Positions 1 through 9,442 are shown, counted from the first letter of the stretch. The stretch is 64,000 nt of DNA from Salinimicrobium xinjiangense DSM 19287 (GCF_000423585.1 NZ_AUIG01000001.1:248001-312000), one strand, 5' to 3'. The notes: generated from the sequence alone by a model not told the origin. Program-made: numbers and translations.

Positions 1-1
1 C

Positions 2-1042
2 AATCCTTCAGATTCTATAAGATATTGGAATGATCTAAATTTTTTTTCCGGTTCCTGGTTTGAGCTTTTTGGAACAGATACTACTTTTATTAATTTTTTG
101 TCCTACCCCTTTTATAAGCTGGGTTTCAACTATGACATGTTGATGCTAACATTTGCGTGGTCTGGCTATTTAGGATTTCTCTATGCCTATCTTTTTTTTA
201 GGGAAAAAATTCCCCTCAAAATTAAAGTCTTCAAAAAAATAGATTTACTGACTTTGATTCTCTTTTTCCCTAACATGCATTTTTGGACAGCCTCATTGGG
301 CAAGGGAGCACCCATTTTTTTGGGTTTGATGATGTTTACCTATGCCATTGGGAATCCGAAAGGAAGGATATACCTTCTAATTTTAGGCTCTATTATAATA
401 TTTCATATACGTCCCCATGTTTTCATGTTTGTCGCCGTTGGCGCAGTAACTGGCTACATGAGTGGAAAAGAAAAAATTGCTTTCTGGAAAAAGGCATTAA
501 TTTCCGTGACGATGATTGGTAGTCTCTTTCTTCTCCAGGATCAGATCCTGGGTGTGATGGGACTTCAGGGATCTGATAATCTTATTGAGGAATTTGAAGC
601 TACTTCCGAAAAGCGCTCGGAAGATTTGGGAAGGGCCGGTTCAGGGGTGGATATGTCATCATATCCCTTGACTTTAAAGCTTTTTACATTTTGGTTTAGG
701 CCACTTTTTATTGATGCCCCGAATATTTTGGGGATAATTACCTCTTTCGAAAATTTGATCTATCTAATCCTGTTCGTGAAGATTCTGAAGAAAGACTTTA
801 TTAATTTTATCAGAAAGTCACCTTCTATGGTTAAAATGAGCATCACGATTTTCCTTTTGTCATCCTTTGCTATGACTTTTGTAATGTCAAATTTGGGAAT
901 AATCATGCGACAAAAATCTATGGTAATGTATTTCCTGTTCTTTGTGATCTATTATTACCTGGCCCAAAAGAAGTACAATAAAATAATAAGGCGTCGAAAG
1001 TTGAGACAACAAAAGATTAAACGAATGGAAGTGGTTGTTTAG
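2..1042 (+). CDS. Polysaccharide polymerase-like membrane protein, 5'-truncated
   Basis: The frame is open to the left edge of the window, so this is the C-terminal part of a longer gene; the TTG at 98 is internal. The protein is very hydrophobic, with roughly seven or eight predicted membrane helices separated by short basic loops. It has one larger polar loop (around residues 155-190 counted from the TTG) and a strongly basic C-terminus rich in Arg and Lys. This layout resembles Wzy/EpsG-type repeat-unit polymerases, which join lipid-linked repeat units on the periplasmic side. Those families have weak sequence motifs, so the call rests on topology and on the glycosyltransferase genes downstream. 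It could also be another polytopic exopolysaccharide protein. Confidence 0.6.
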   Translation, partial: NPSDSIRYWNDLNFFSGSWFELFGTDTTFINFLSYPFYKLGFNYDMLMLTFAWSGYLGFLYAYLFFREKIPLKIKVFKKIDLLTLILFFPNMHFWTASLGKGAPIFLGLMMFTYAIGNPKGRIYLLILGSIIIFHIRPHVFMFVAVGAVTGYMSGKEKIAFWKKALISVTMIGSLFLLQDQILGVMGLQGSDNLIEEFEATSEKRSEDLGRAGSGVDMSSYPLTLKLFTFWFRPLFIDAPNILGIITSFENLIYLILFVKILKKDFINFIRKSPSMVKMSITIFLLSSFAMTFVMSNLGIIMRQKSMVMYFLFFVIYYYLAQKKYNKIIRRRKLRQQKIKRMEVVV

Positions 1043-1045
1043 GAC

Positions 1046-1240
1046 TGTGGGAGGGGGAGATATGGATACCTGGAGACTTGGGGAACAGGAGACCAGGTCA
1101 TTTGGAGGCAAGGCTAAGGAGAGACTGGAAAAAAGAACTTAGGGAGTAAGATAAAAACATTTGTGTATTAGTGGAAGCTCCCCCCGGCTTTCGAATTCAT
1201 GAATCCCGAATTAACGAATTAACGAATCTCGAATAAACGA
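1046..1240. repeat. Intergenic composite repeat (G-rich block plus GAATTAAC block)
   Basis: The gap between the first two genes is not unique sequence. It has a purine-rich stretch with repeated GGAGACTTGG/AACAGGAGAC words (about 1065-1110) and then short iterations of CGAATTAA (about 1194-1240). The same two blocks in the same order recur at 12.0-12.7 kb. No terminator was recognised. Confidence 0.6.
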
Positions 1241-1245
1241 TTACT

Positions 1246-2223
1246 ATGAAGAATACCGGAGCCTTAGTAATATCTCTAGATTTTGAACTCCTCTGGGGCG
1301 TGTTTGATATGGTGGACTATAGGGAGCGTATAAATTATTTTCAAAATACCCGAAGGGTTATTCCGGAGATCCTTAAGCTTTTTGCAGCTAATGGAATTCA
1401 TTGTACCTGGGCGACGGTTGGGATGTTATTTAATAAAGACTGGAAAGAATGGAAAGAGAATGATCCGACATGCGAACCGCATTATAAAAATGGAAAGTTG
1501 TCTTCCTATAAATTCGGAAATTCAATTAAAGATTTGGAGACTGAAGAGTTTTGCTTTGCTCCGGAACTGATCCGGGAAATTGCAGAGGTGACGGGACAGG
1601 AAATTGCAAGTCATACCTACTCTCATTATTACTGTACGGAAGCAGGGCAGACTTTGAATGAATTCAGAGCTGACTTGGAGAGTGCAGTGAATGTAGCTGA
1701 GAAAGTCGGAATCTCTCTTAGGTCCCTCGTTTTTCCTAGAAACCAGATTAGAAAGGATTATTTGAAGGTGTGCACTGATCTTGGAATCACCTCTGTTCGC
1801 TCAAATCCCTATAACTGGTACTGGAAAGATCCTGCTGCAAATGATCTAAAAACAAAAATTTTTAGAACCGGAGATGCTTATAATCCTTTTTCTGCTTCTA
1901 AAAGTTACACTATTGCAAATCTTAAAAAAGAAAATGATCTGCCCTTAGAGCAACCGTCCAGCCGTTTTCTCCGCCCTTATGAATCTAACTCTATTCTTCA
2001 TGGTCTGAAGATGAAAAAGATACATCAGGAGATGACTTGTGCAGCAAAAAACGGGGAGATCTATCACTTATGGTGGCATCCGCACAATTTCGGAGATTTC
2101 CCCCTGGAAAGCCTGAATGATCTGCGTACAATTATTAATCACTTTAAAAAGCTTCAAAGGACCTATGGCTTTCAATCAGCAAATATGCATGGAATAAACA
2201 ACTCGTTTCTAAATAATGTTTAA
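1246..2223 (+). CDS. Polysaccharide deacetylase (NodB-like) family protein
   Basis: The 325-residue protein has the hallmarks of carbohydrate esterase family 4. An N-terminal strand carries an Asp motif (SLDFELLWG, residues 10-18). A metal-binding His pair with H-x3-H spacing sits in ASHTYSHYYC (H123 and H127). A later conserved stretch (FPRNQ, about residue 164) fits the third NodB motif. No signal peptide is visible, so it probably acts in the cytoplasm or at the membrane face on a lipid-linked or nucleotide sugar, removing N-acetyl groups. It lies between a polymerase-like gene and asnB, which fits tailoring of a surface polysaccharide. The substrate cannot be read from sequence. Confidence 0.85.
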   Translation: MKNTGALVISLDFELLWGVFDMVDYRERINYFQNTRRVIPEILKLFAANGIHCTWATVGMLFNKDWKEWKENDPTCEPHYKNGKLSSYKFGNSIKDLETEEFCFAPELIREIAEVTGQEIASHTYSHYYCTEAGQTLNEFRADLESAVNVAEKVGISLRSLVFPRNQIRKDYLKVCTDLGITSVRSNPYNWYWKDPAANDLKTKIFRTGDAYNPFSASKSYTIANLKKENDLPLEQPSSRFLRPYESNSILHGLKMKKIHQEMTCAAKNGEIYHLWWHPHNFGDFPLESLNDLRTIINHFKKLQRTYGFQSANMHGINNSFLNNV

Positions 2224-2250
2224 AACCATAAGCTCTCTCTAATCCTTTTT

Positions 2251-2258
2251 TAACTTTG
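2251..2258 (+). promoter_or_regulatory. Bacteroidetes -7 element upstream of asnB
   Basis: TAACTTTG matches TAnnTTTG, the -7 consensus for the primary sigma factor of Bacteroidetes. It ends 20 bp before the asnB ATG. No convincing -33 TTG was found at the usual spacing. Confidence 0.45.
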
Positions 2259-2278
2259 CCTCGAAAATTCAAATAAGT

Positions 2279-4171
2279 ATGTGTGGAATAAATGGATTGA
2301 TCTCCACTTCAGATTCAGATGATATAACTCAGATTCTAAATAAGATGAACGGGGAGATATTCCACCGGGGGCCCGACCAGGATGGAAATTTTGTAAAGAA
2401 AAAAGATGAATATAGTGTCGGAATGGGAATGCGCCGACTGTCGATTATCGATCTTTCTACCGGGAAACAACCTATTTATTCTAATGATCAAAAGATATCT
2501 ATTGTCTTTAATGGAGAGATTTACAACTACCTGGAACTAAAACAGGATCTTAAATCTAAAGGAGTTGTTTTTAAAACTACTTCAGACACAGAGGTGATAC
2601 TAAAGCTTTATGAAGTGCATGGAACAGCTGCCTTCTCTATGTTAGATGGGATGTTTGCTTTTAGTATCTATGACGACCACCTTAAAAAGCTTTTTATTGC
2701 CAGAGATTTTTTTGGGGAAAAGCCGCTTTACTATACCGGAGACGAAAAAAGCTTCTTTTGGGCATCAGAATTAAAATCCATTATTGCCCAAAAAAAGGTA
2801 AAACCCCCAATTTCCAGGAAGGGATTAAATTTGTATTTTCAGCTGACTTATATTCCAGCTCCCTTTACTATTTATGAAAATATTTTCAAGCTTAAAGCCA
2901 ATCATTACCTGGAGTATGATTGTACAACCCATAAATATCTGGAAAAAGAAATCAGGCAAAACATTAGCAAGGAGAAGACCGATCTTTCTTTTGAGCAGGC
3001 AAAGGAAAGAACACATAACCTGGTTCAGGAAAGCGTTCAATCGAGATCTATTGCCGATGTGCCGTTAGGTACTTTTCTTTCCGGAGGAGTTGATTCTTCC
3101 ATTGTTTCTTTGTGCCTGGCACAGCAGTCGGACACCAGGATTGACACTTTTTCTATAGGTTTCGAAAAGAAATCCTTTGATGAAACAGGTAAATCAAGAG
3201 CTGTTGCAAAGTTGATCAATAGTAATCACCATGAGTTTATTGTGTCTGAAGGAGATCTTAAGGATAACTTGGATGACATTTTGCTGAACTTTGATGAACC
3301 CTTTGCAGATTCTTCTTCCCTGGCAACTTATCTCGTGGCGAATAAAACCCGACAGCACGTAAAGGTAGCACTTACAGGAGATGGGGGAGATGAAGTTTTT
3401 GGAGGCTACAACAAATATTATATGGGCAAGTTGAACCGGAAGTATACAGCTGTTATGCCTAATGCTGTACATAACACAGTGGAAAAACTGGCTTCCTCCA
3501 TTCTTTCTACAGGGGATGACAACAGGGGCTTCAGGTTCAGGATGAAACGGCTGCTAAAGGCAGTGAATTATGATGGAGATTTCTATTATAATATAATATC
3601 TCTCGGTTTTCAGGAAGAGGAGTTATGGAAAGTTCTGAAACAAAATCATTTTGAAGAAGATTCCCTTAAGTATTATAAAGAACAGGTTGGAGACAAAAAC
3701 AAGTCCCTGACAGATTTTCGGAATATCGACAAATTATTAAGTCTTGAAGGTGATATGTTGGTAAAGGTTGACCGGACCAGCATGCTCACTTCCCTTGAAA
3801 GCAGGGCTCCCTTCCTCAATAAGAAAATATGGAATTTCACATCGGGGCTTCCTGAAAATTATTTAATGAAAGGCTGGAATAAAAAGTATGTGCTAAAAGA
3901 ATCCTTTAAACAGTATTTTTCGAAAGATTTTTTGAATAAATCCAAGCAGGGCTTTGGAGTGCCTGTAGGGGACTGGCTTAGAGGATATTTAAAGCCTGAG
4001 CTTTTGTCTTATATTGAGAAGGACTTTTTGTTAAGACAGGAAATTTTCAATAATGAGGAGATAAGCCATCTTGTTAACAGACATATTGAAGGCAAGGAAG
4101 ACAATACATTCAGAGTCTGGACATTTTTCTGTTTTCAAAAGTGGTATAGGAGCATTTATCTTAACCTCTAG
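2279..4171 (+). CDS. asnB: Asparagine synthase (glutamine-hydrolysing)
   Basis: This full-length 630-residue class II amidotransferase has Cys2 (MCGING) as the N-terminal nucleophile after Met removal. The glutaminase domain spans about residues 2-210, with RGPD near residue 30 and NGEIYNY near 78. The synthetase domain follows, with the ATP-binding PP-loop SGGVDSS at 268-274. AsnB makes asparagine from aspartate, glutamine and ATP. Paralogs inside polysaccharide clusters often amidate sugar acids, and this copy lies between a deacetylase and glycosyltransferases, so an amidating role in polymer modification is possible. The sequence does not separate the two. A TAnnTTTG box lies just upstream, so it may start its own transcript. 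Confidence 0.92.
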   Translation: MCGINGLISTSDSDDITQILNKMNGEIFHRGPDQDGNFVKKKDEYSVGMGMRRLSIIDLSTGKQPIYSNDQKISIVFNGEIYNYLELKQDLKSKGVVFKTTSDTEVILKLYEVHGTAAFSMLDGMFAFSIYDDHLKKLFIARDFFGEKPLYYTGDEKSFFWASELKSIIAQKKVKPPISRKGLNLYFQLTYIPAPFTIYENIFKLKANHYLEYDCTTHKYLEKEIRQNISKEKTDLSFEQAKERTHNLVQESVQSRSIADVPLGTFLSGGVDSSIVSLCLAQQSDTRIDTFSIGFEKKSFDETGKSRAVAKLINSNHHEFIVSEGDLKDNLDDILLNFDEPFADSSSLATYLVANKTRQHVKVALTGDGGDEVFGGYNKYYMGKLNRKYTAVMPNAVHNTVEKLASSILSTGDDNRGFRFRMKRLLKAVNYDGDFYYNIISLGFQEEELWKVLKQNHFEEDSLKYYKEQVGDKNKSLTDFRNIDKLLSLEGDMLVKVDRTSMLTSLESRAPFLNKKIWNFTSGLPENYLMKGWNKKYVLKESFKQYFSKDFLNKSKQGFGVPVGDWLRGYLKPELLSYIEKDFLLRQEIFNNEEISHLVNRHIEGKEDNTFRVWTFFCFQKWYRSIYLNL

Positions 4172-4192
4172 CTTTTTTTTTGGAGTTGACAG

Positions 4193-5068
4193 ATGAAAAA
4201 AAGTAGAAAAAAAACTCGGGGAGGTGGAATATTAATTTCAATTGTGATTCCAACATACAACCGTGCGAATATCCTTCCTGTTGCCATCGAAAGTGTGATC
4301 AATCAGACCCAGGATAACTGGGAGTTACTTGTAATTGATGATGGATCCACTGATAACAGCAGAGAGGTGGTTGAGCCTTACCTTAAAAATAAAAAATTAA
4401 CTTACTACTTCCAGGACAATAAGGGAGTTTCTGCAGCCAGAAATAAAGGGATACAAATGGCAATTGGTGAATTTATTATTTTTCTTGATTCAGACGATTA
4501 TTTCGATAAGGAGGTTTTGAAAAATGTCAATCAGGCCCTTTCAAACAAACCTGATCTCGTTTGTTGGGAGGTTACTAGATTTATCGAAGGCAGGAAAAAG
4601 ATCCAGAAACCTAAAGAATTGAGTGGAATTTATAATCACATAACTGCCATCTTTCTTGCCGGAAGTATTTGTTACAGACGCAGCCTCTTTAATGAGGTTG
4701 GGAGATATGATACTGCCCTGAATTTTGGAGAAAATTATGAACTGGGACAGAGAATAAGTGCCAAAAAGGATCTCAAAATTACAATTATAAATAAGCCTTT
4801 GCTTTATTATGTTCTTAATATATCTACGAGAAAAAGCAACAGTATAGAAAATAGATTAAGTTCTTATATTTACCTGTATAAAAAGCATCGAACTGAATAT
4901 GATAAAAATCCTAAAGACAGTGCAGAAATGAATTATCTTTTAGGTTTTGTTCTGGAAAAAACAAAGCGCAAGAAAGCTGCAATTGAAAGATTTAAAAAAT
5001 CCTGGTTCGACAACCCCCGAAATCCAAAACCGCTTTTGAAAATCCTTTATTTAAAATTTTTATCATGA
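4193..5068 (+). CDS. Glycosyltransferase family 2
   Basis: The 291-residue protein begins with a short basic stretch and then the GT-A signature ISIVIPTYNR. The nucleotide-binding DDGSTD motif follows at about residues 45-50, and the metal-binding DSDD at about 99-102. These are the hallmarks of inverting family-2 transferases, which move a sugar from a nucleotide donor to a lipid-linked or protein acceptor on the inner face of the membrane. The C-terminal 60 residues are Lys-rich and helical. Its stop overlaps the next gene's ATG by 4 bp, so the two are translationally coupled. Donor and acceptor are unknown. Confidence 0.9.
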   Translation: MKKSRKKTRGGGILISIVIPTYNRANILPVAIESVINQTQDNWELLVIDDGSTDNSREVVEPYLKNKKLTYYFQDNKGVSAARNKGIQMAIGEFIIFLDSDDYFDKEVLKNVNQALSNKPDLVCWEVTRFIEGRKKIQKPKELSGIYNHITAIFLAGSICYRRSLFNEVGRYDTALNFGENYELGQRISAKKDLKITIINKPLLYYVLNISTRKSNSIENRLSSYIYLYKKHRTEYDKNPKDSAEMNYLLGFVLEKTKRKKAAIERFKKSWFDNPRNPKPLLKILYLKFLS

Positions 5069-6207
5069 AGGTGATCTTCGTTATTGACTCCCTGGAAGGA
5101 TATGGGGCAGAAAAAAGTATCGTTGAAATAGCTTTACGGATGCAGCATGTAATTCCGGTGTTTATTAATCTTTATGGGGCAGGGAATTTAACCTCAAAAC
5201 TAGAAAATAAGGGGGTCTCGGTTTATTCACTCAACATTGCAAAAACCTACGGATTTAACGAGGCAGTCAGTCAGATTGTACCTATTATTGAGAAGGAAAA
5301 ACCGGAGATCATCCATTCCACTTTGTATCGCGCAGACTTAATAGCCAGAAAGCTAAAAAGTATATTTCCCGATATTATTCTGGTGGGAAGTTTCGTTAGT
5401 AACTCCTACGGTCTAAATCGCTATAGACACCTTTCAACATTGTCTAAATTAAAACTTTTTTCAACACAGCTAAAAGATCGGTTGACAGCAGGAAAAGTTG
5501 ATTTTTTTCTATGCAACTCCAATGCTATAAAGAAAACAAATGTTAAAGCTTTAAATGTTGACGGGAATAAGGTGCAAGTCATCTATCGCGGTAGGTGTCT
5601 CGAAGACTTTAATACCTCAATAGAAGCTCAACCCTCTCTTCTCAGAGAATTGGATTGGATAGGTCAAAAGATATTTCTTAATGTGGGAAGGCTGAATAAA
5701 GGCAAAGGACAAATTGATTTGTTGAAGGCTTTTTCAGTTATCAATAAGGAAAATCCTAATACTCTTCTGGTCATTGCCGGAGAAGGTAGCTTAAGGAGGG
5801 AGTTAGAAAAGTTAATACGTGAATTACAGCTTCAAAAAAAGGTGTTTTTAATGGGATATAGGGAAGATATTCCCTCTCTTCTTGCGCTAGCTGATTTTTT
5901 TGTTTTTCCTACCTATTTCGAGGGGCTACCGGGATCACTGGTCGAGGCTATAATTTCAAAAACGCCGGCAATTGTTTCTGATATACCTGAAAACCGGGAG
6001 TGCTTTCCCGGTGATGAGGCACTTTTCTTTCCTCCGGGCGATATAAATAAACTAAGCCGTCAAATGAAGCAGGCGTTGGAAATGGACGATTGGGAATCAA
6101 GGACAGACAAGGCGGCCACTAATGCAAGTGAGAAATTTAATATTCAACGGATTTCTAAAGATTACGAAAATTTTTATCAAAAAATTTTTCGCCAAAAGAA
6201 TATTTAG
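5065..6207 (+). CDS. Glycosyltransferase family 4
   Basis: The 380-residue GT-B fold protein starts with a Rossmann segment (VIFVIDSLEGYGAEKS) and has a basic/Gly hinge (LNVGRLNKGKG, about residue 207). The C-terminal half carries EGLPGSLVEA (about residues 290-299), which includes the EX7E donor-binding region of retaining family-4 enzymes. It overlaps the preceding family-2 gene by ATGA and probably acts in the same assembly line. It ends about 70 bp before a leftward gene. No obvious hairpin terminator separates the convergent pair. Confidence 0.9.
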   Translation: MKVIFVIDSLEGYGAEKSIVEIALRMQHVIPVFINLYGAGNLTSKLENKGVSVYSLNIAKTYGFNEAVSQIVPIIEKEKPEIIHSTLYRADLIARKLKSIFPDIILVGSFVSNSYGLNRYRHLSTLSKLKLFSTQLKDRLTAGKVDFFLCNSNAIKKTNVKALNVDGNKVQVIYRGRCLEDFNTSIEAQPSLLRELDWIGQKIFLNVGRLNKGKGQIDLLKAFSVINKENPNTLLVIAGEGSLRRELEKLIRELQLQKKVFLMGYREDIPSLLALADFFVFPTYFEGLPGSLVEAIISKTPAIVSDIPENRECFPGDEALFFPPGDINKLSRQMKQALEMDDWESRTDKAATNASEKFNIQRISKDYENFYQKIFRQKNI

Positions 6208-6277
6208 AAACATCAATGGCTAGAAATGAAAACGGTTACGGAGAGAAGATCTCACTGAAGTAGCACAACTTGAACTT

Positions 6278-7225
6278 TTACAATAATTTCCGTAGATGTT
6301 CTGCTGCTTTTATAGGATCTCCGCTTCTTAAACAGTAAAGGACTTGCATCTTATGTGTACTTATAATTCTCCGGTGAAAAAAAGTACCAAGATCTTTTTT
6401 CCCCAACCCCAAATAAAAATCTTTTAATTTCTGATAAGTCAGGAGTTTTGAATCCAATTGAGCTTTTTTTCTCTTTCTTCTCCAGATCCCGCCTTCGTGC
6501 CTTCTGTAAAAAGAAGATTTAATGCCTTCCAAAAATCCGGCTTCTCCGAAATTTCCCAATAAGCTAATCAGGAAACTATCTACATTAATAACTCCAACCA
6601 TTTCCTCAGGTAAATTATCTTTAATAGAGTTTTTGAAACAGATGGTTGAAAGAAGCGGATGAAAATTCAATCTCTGAAGATCTTCCTTACAAATGATTTG
6701 TTTCGGCTGCTCCAGGCACTTTTCTTCTGGCAAGGATTCCAGTTTTTCATTCACTTCGAGATATGAGTGATAAGTAATGGCGAGGGAGGATTGACCCTGT
6801 AAGTGCTCTACCTGTTTTTGAAGTTTTAAGGGATCGGTCCAAAGATCATCCCCCTCACAAAAAGCAACAAATTCTCCCCTGGTAGAATAAAAATTATACA
6901 GCGCATTAAAGTTCCCTGTTGGAATTCCCAAAACTTCTATTTTGTTATCAGGATGATGAAGAAATAATCGGATCTTTTCGGGGTATATTTCTGCGTATTC
7001 AATACAAATTTCCCTGGTACCATCTGTAGATCCATCTTCTCCCAGCAGGATCTCAAAGTCAAAATCCGTTTTCTGATTTAGAATTCCCTCTATGCACTCG
7101 CGTATATAGTTCTTGTGCTGATAGGTCTGCACCATAATACTTACCACCGGGGATGCAGTAACCTGGTTAGAGTACTCTTCAACCTCCTGCTTCTGATATC
7201 TATTTTTAAAATCTGAAAAATTCAT
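6278..7225 (-). CDS. Glycosyltransferase family 2
   Basis: The 315-residue protein has a GT-A signature near residue 27 (PVVSIMVQTYQHKNYI) instead of at the extreme N-terminus. LGEDGSTDGT follows at about residues 61-70 and a CEGDDLW metal-binding motif at about 124-130. This variant is common among Bacteroidetes transferases in surface-sugar clusters. The C-terminal third is basic and Trp/Arg rich (GGIWRRKRKK). It lies 5 bp downstream of the acyltransferase gene on the same strand, so the two form an operon running against the rest of the cluster. Its sugar is unknown. Confidence 0.87.
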   Translation of the reverse strand: MNFSDFKNRYQKQEVEEYSNQVTASPVVSIMVQTYQHKNYIRECIEGILNQKTDFDFEILLGEDGSTDGTREICIEYAEIYPEKIRLFLHHPDNKIEVLGIPTGNFNALYNFYSTRGEFVAFCEGDDLWTDPLKLQKQVEHLQGQSSLAITYHSYLEVNEKLESLPEEKCLEQPKQIICKEDLQRLNFHPLLSTICFKNSIKDNLPEEMVGVINVDSFLISLLGNFGEAGFLEGIKSSFYRRHEGGIWRRKRKKAQLDSKLLTYQKLKDFYLGLGKKDLGTFFHRRIISTHKMQVLYCLRSGDPIKAAEHLRKLL

Positions 7226-7230
7226 AAAGG

Positions 7231-7893
7231 TCAGCTAAGGAACCTCTGAGAAACCTCAGTATAGGAAACTTTTCTTTTGGAAGTGCCTTTAGCGGAGTAA
7301 ACTGAATTAGGTTCTGTATCCCTGCTTATTGTACAACCCATTCCTATGATGGTATTTTCGCCCAGTTTTACGTTCTGGGCTACCGTGGAATTCATACCCA
7401 GAAAACAATTATCGCCAACTTCTACGTTTCCCCCAAGCGTCATGGCACTTACAAGAACATTTTTACCAATTTTGGTGTGATGTCCAATATTGGCAGCAAA
7501 TAGGATACAATTATCGGCTATTTCCACAAAGGGTTGGAGGGTGGATCCCTCTCCAATAAAGCAATTCTTTCCCAGGCTGAGATTCTTCCATGTATTAGCT
7601 TTAGAAGAAATATAATTGACCAGGCCAAAACCCGTTTTTTGAGCATCCTGGAATATTCTTTTTCGAATCTCATTTTGTCCAACTGCAATAAACAGAGAGC
7701 AGCAATCCGGTGAAAAATGGCTTTTTAAATCTTCAAAGGCATAAAGAGGAAGCTTGTCAAATTCATTTTCTTTTAAAAGAGTTTTTTCTATGCAATAAGC
7801 AATGACTGTAAAAGAACTGTCATTGTCGAAAACATACCGTACATACTCTGCGTACCTGCCTACTCCGTAAATAATAAGTTTCTTTTTCTCCAT
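7231..7893 (-). CDS. NeuD/PglD-like sugar O- or N-acyltransferase
   Basis: An open frame continues upstream to 8040, but the ATG at 7893 is preferred. It gives the usual family start (KKLIIYGVGRYAEYV, a small Rossmann-like domain), and a -7 box lies 19 bp before it, inside the longer frame. The extra 49 residues have no family resemblance. The 220-residue product has the nucleotide-sugar binding N-domain and a left-handed beta-helix of hexapeptide repeats (about residues 100-190, as in IGEGS, IGKNV, VGDNC, LGENT). Such enzymes transfer acetyl from acetyl-CoA to amino sugars or sialic acid-like sugars. It precedes a GT2 gene with a 5-bp gap. Confidence 0.85.
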   Translation of the reverse strand: MEKKKLIIYGVGRYAEYVRYVFDNDSSFTVIAYCIEKTLLKENEFDKLPLYAFEDLKSHFSPDCCSLFIAVGQNEIRKRIFQDAQKTGFGLVNYISSKANTWKNLSLGKNCFIGEGSTLQPFVEIADNCILFAANIGHHTKIGKNVLVSAMTLGGNVEVGDNCFLGMNSTVAQNVKLGENTIIGMGCTISRDTEPNSVYSAKGTSKRKVSYTEVSQRFLS

Positions 7894-7912
7894 TTCTAAA
7901 ATTCTTATTGAC

Positions 7913-7920
7913 CAAATATA
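7913..7920 (-). promoter_or_regulatory. -7 element for the NeuD-like gene
   Basis: Read on the minus strand this is TATATTTG, an exact TAnnTTTG match ending 19 bp before the ATG at 7893. Its position supports the shorter gene model. Confidence 0.5.
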
Positions 7921-8162
7921 CCTAAAGAATGGCTGCTTAACACTACAATTTTTGGATAGTAAGCAGCAGCTGGAGGTTGTCGGATTTTCCTTAACAATAC
8001 TTTCCATAAAATTATCAGAATTGCTTAAAATTTTAGACATCTTTTTCGTGTAAAAGACTTGTGAATTCCTGCTAAAATATATTAAAAAACCAGAACCTGT
8101 CGGTTAAATGATCCTTTAATCGAAATTAGATTTTCCTTTAAATTACCAGTAAAACTAAGCTG

Positions 8163-8170
8163 TAAATTTA
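8163..8170 (+). promoter_or_regulatory. Probable -7 element of the four-repeat lipoprotein gene
   Basis: TAAATTTA is one base off TAnnTTTG. The same octamer sits at an equivalent place upstream of the paralog at 9780. Both leaders then share ACCAAATCAAA a few bases before the ATG, so the promoter region was probably duplicated with the genes. Confidence 0.4.
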
Positions 8171-8197
8171 TCATAATAGAAACCAAATCAAATTGTT

Positions 8198-9424
8198 ATG
8201 AAAAAAATTTACTTATTGTTGTTGGCCCTTGTTGTAATATCCTGTTCAGTTGAAGACGATTCTTATCTTGAAGATTACAACATGAAATCGCTCAATGTTA
8301 CTGCGCAACAAGATGATGCCTGTGCAGGAGTCAGTGCTGGCGCAGATGCTTCCAAAACAATTACTCAGTCTGAAGCTGATGCAATACCAAGCTGGGATGA
8401 AGTTAGAAAGCTTTATCTCAGTCTTTTAGAAGATGGCGTGCCAAGAGACGGCGAATTTGATCCATCTATTTGGGATATTATCAACTCCTATACAGGTCCC
8501 GGCGCTTATACCACCACCTATACCATTACAGAAGGTGATTGTTCGGATTCTGTTATACTTACTGTTAATGTGGTCGAAAGTTTGCCTTCAGACCCCACAT
8601 GTGATTTAAGTGCCGGTGCAGATGCTTCTAAAACAATAACACAATCTGAAGCTGACGCCATTCCAAGCTGGGATGAAGTGAGAAAGCTATATTTAAGCCT
8701 TCTGGAATCAGGAGTGGCAAGAGATGGCGAATTTGATCCTTCCATTTGGGATATTATCAATTCTTACACAGGACCTGGAGCTTATACCACAACCTATACC
8801 ATTACCGAAGGTGATTGCTCAGACTCAGTAGTGTTAACTATTAATGTAATTTCCGATCAATCTCAGGACCCGACCTGTGAATTAAGTGCAGGTTCCGATG
8901 CTTCAAAAACCATTACTCAGTCTGAAGCCAATGCTATTCCAAGTTGGGATGAGGTGAGAAAATTATATCTGAGTCTTTTAGAGCAGGGAGTTTCCCGCAA
9001 CGGGGAATTTGATCCTTCCATTTGGGATATTATCAATTCCTACACCGGGCCGGGGGCGTATACAACAACCTATACTATCACAGAAGGCGATTGTTCAGAC
9101 TCGGTCGAATTAACTATTAATGTTGTTGCCGATGCTTCGCAAGATCCAACCTGTGATCTGGATGCAGGACCGGATAATTCAAAAACCATTACCTATTCAG
9201 AAGCTGCTGCAATTCCAAGTTGGGATGAAGTAAGAAAGCTTTACCTGAGCCTGCTGCCACAGGGAGTAAGCAGAAACGGCTCTTTTGATCCTTCTATCTG
9301 GGATATTATAAATGACTTTAACCAGAGAGGTGCCGGAACATACACTACCACATATACAATTACCGAGGGAGATTGTTCCGATTCAGTTGAACTGAGTATA
9401 ATTGTGGTTCCCGATAATTCCTAA
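8198..9424 (+). CDS. Surface lipoprotein with four 92-residue repeats
   Basis: The 408-residue protein has a lipoprotein signal peptide ending at Cys16 (VVISC), followed by SVEDD. That acidic patch resembles Bacteroidetes lipoprotein surface-export signals. After a short linker come four tandem repeats at about residues 42-125, 135-217, 227-310 and 319-403. Each has a Cys near its start (DPTC or ACAG), a helical segment SWDEVRKLYLSLL, a strictly conserved FDPSIWDII, and a beta-rich end (TTTYTITEGDCSDSV) with a second Cys. The end of each unit resembles the Ig/PKD-like modules of Bacteroidetes secreted proteins. The helical insert is not one I recognise. The repeats are nearly identical, suggesting recent duplication or conversion. 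Function is unknown; adhesion or polysaccharide contact is a guess. Confidence 0.8.
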   Translation: MKKIYLLLLALVVISCSVEDDSYLEDYNMKSLNVTAQQDDACAGVSAGADASKTITQSEADAIPSWDEVRKLYLSLLEDGVPRDGEFDPSIWDIINSYTGPGAYTTTYTITEGDCSDSVILTVNVVESLPSDPTCDLSAGADASKTITQSEADAIPSWDEVRKLYLSLLESGVARDGEFDPSIWDIINSYTGPGAYTTTYTITEGDCSDSVVLTINVISDQSQDPTCELSAGSDASKTITQSEANAIPSWDEVRKLYLSLLEQGVSRNGEFDPSIWDIINSYTGPGAYTTTYTITEGDCSDSVELTINVVADASQDPTCDLDAGPDNSKTITYSEAAAIPSWDEVRKLYLSLLPQGVSRNGSFDPSIWDIINDFNQRGAGTYTTTYTITEGDCSDSVELSIIVVPDNS

Positions 9425-9442
9425 GGAAGATTCACATGAATT

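Noticed and set aside
7894-8040. N-terminal extension of the NeuD-like gene
   Set aside because: It contains a -7 box just before a family-typical ATG and has no resemblance to the family.
8198-9424. Interpretation of the four-repeat protein as SprB-type gliding adhesin
   Set aside because: Repeat length and sequence differ, there is no C-terminal secretion domain of the type IX system, and it has a lipobox instead.
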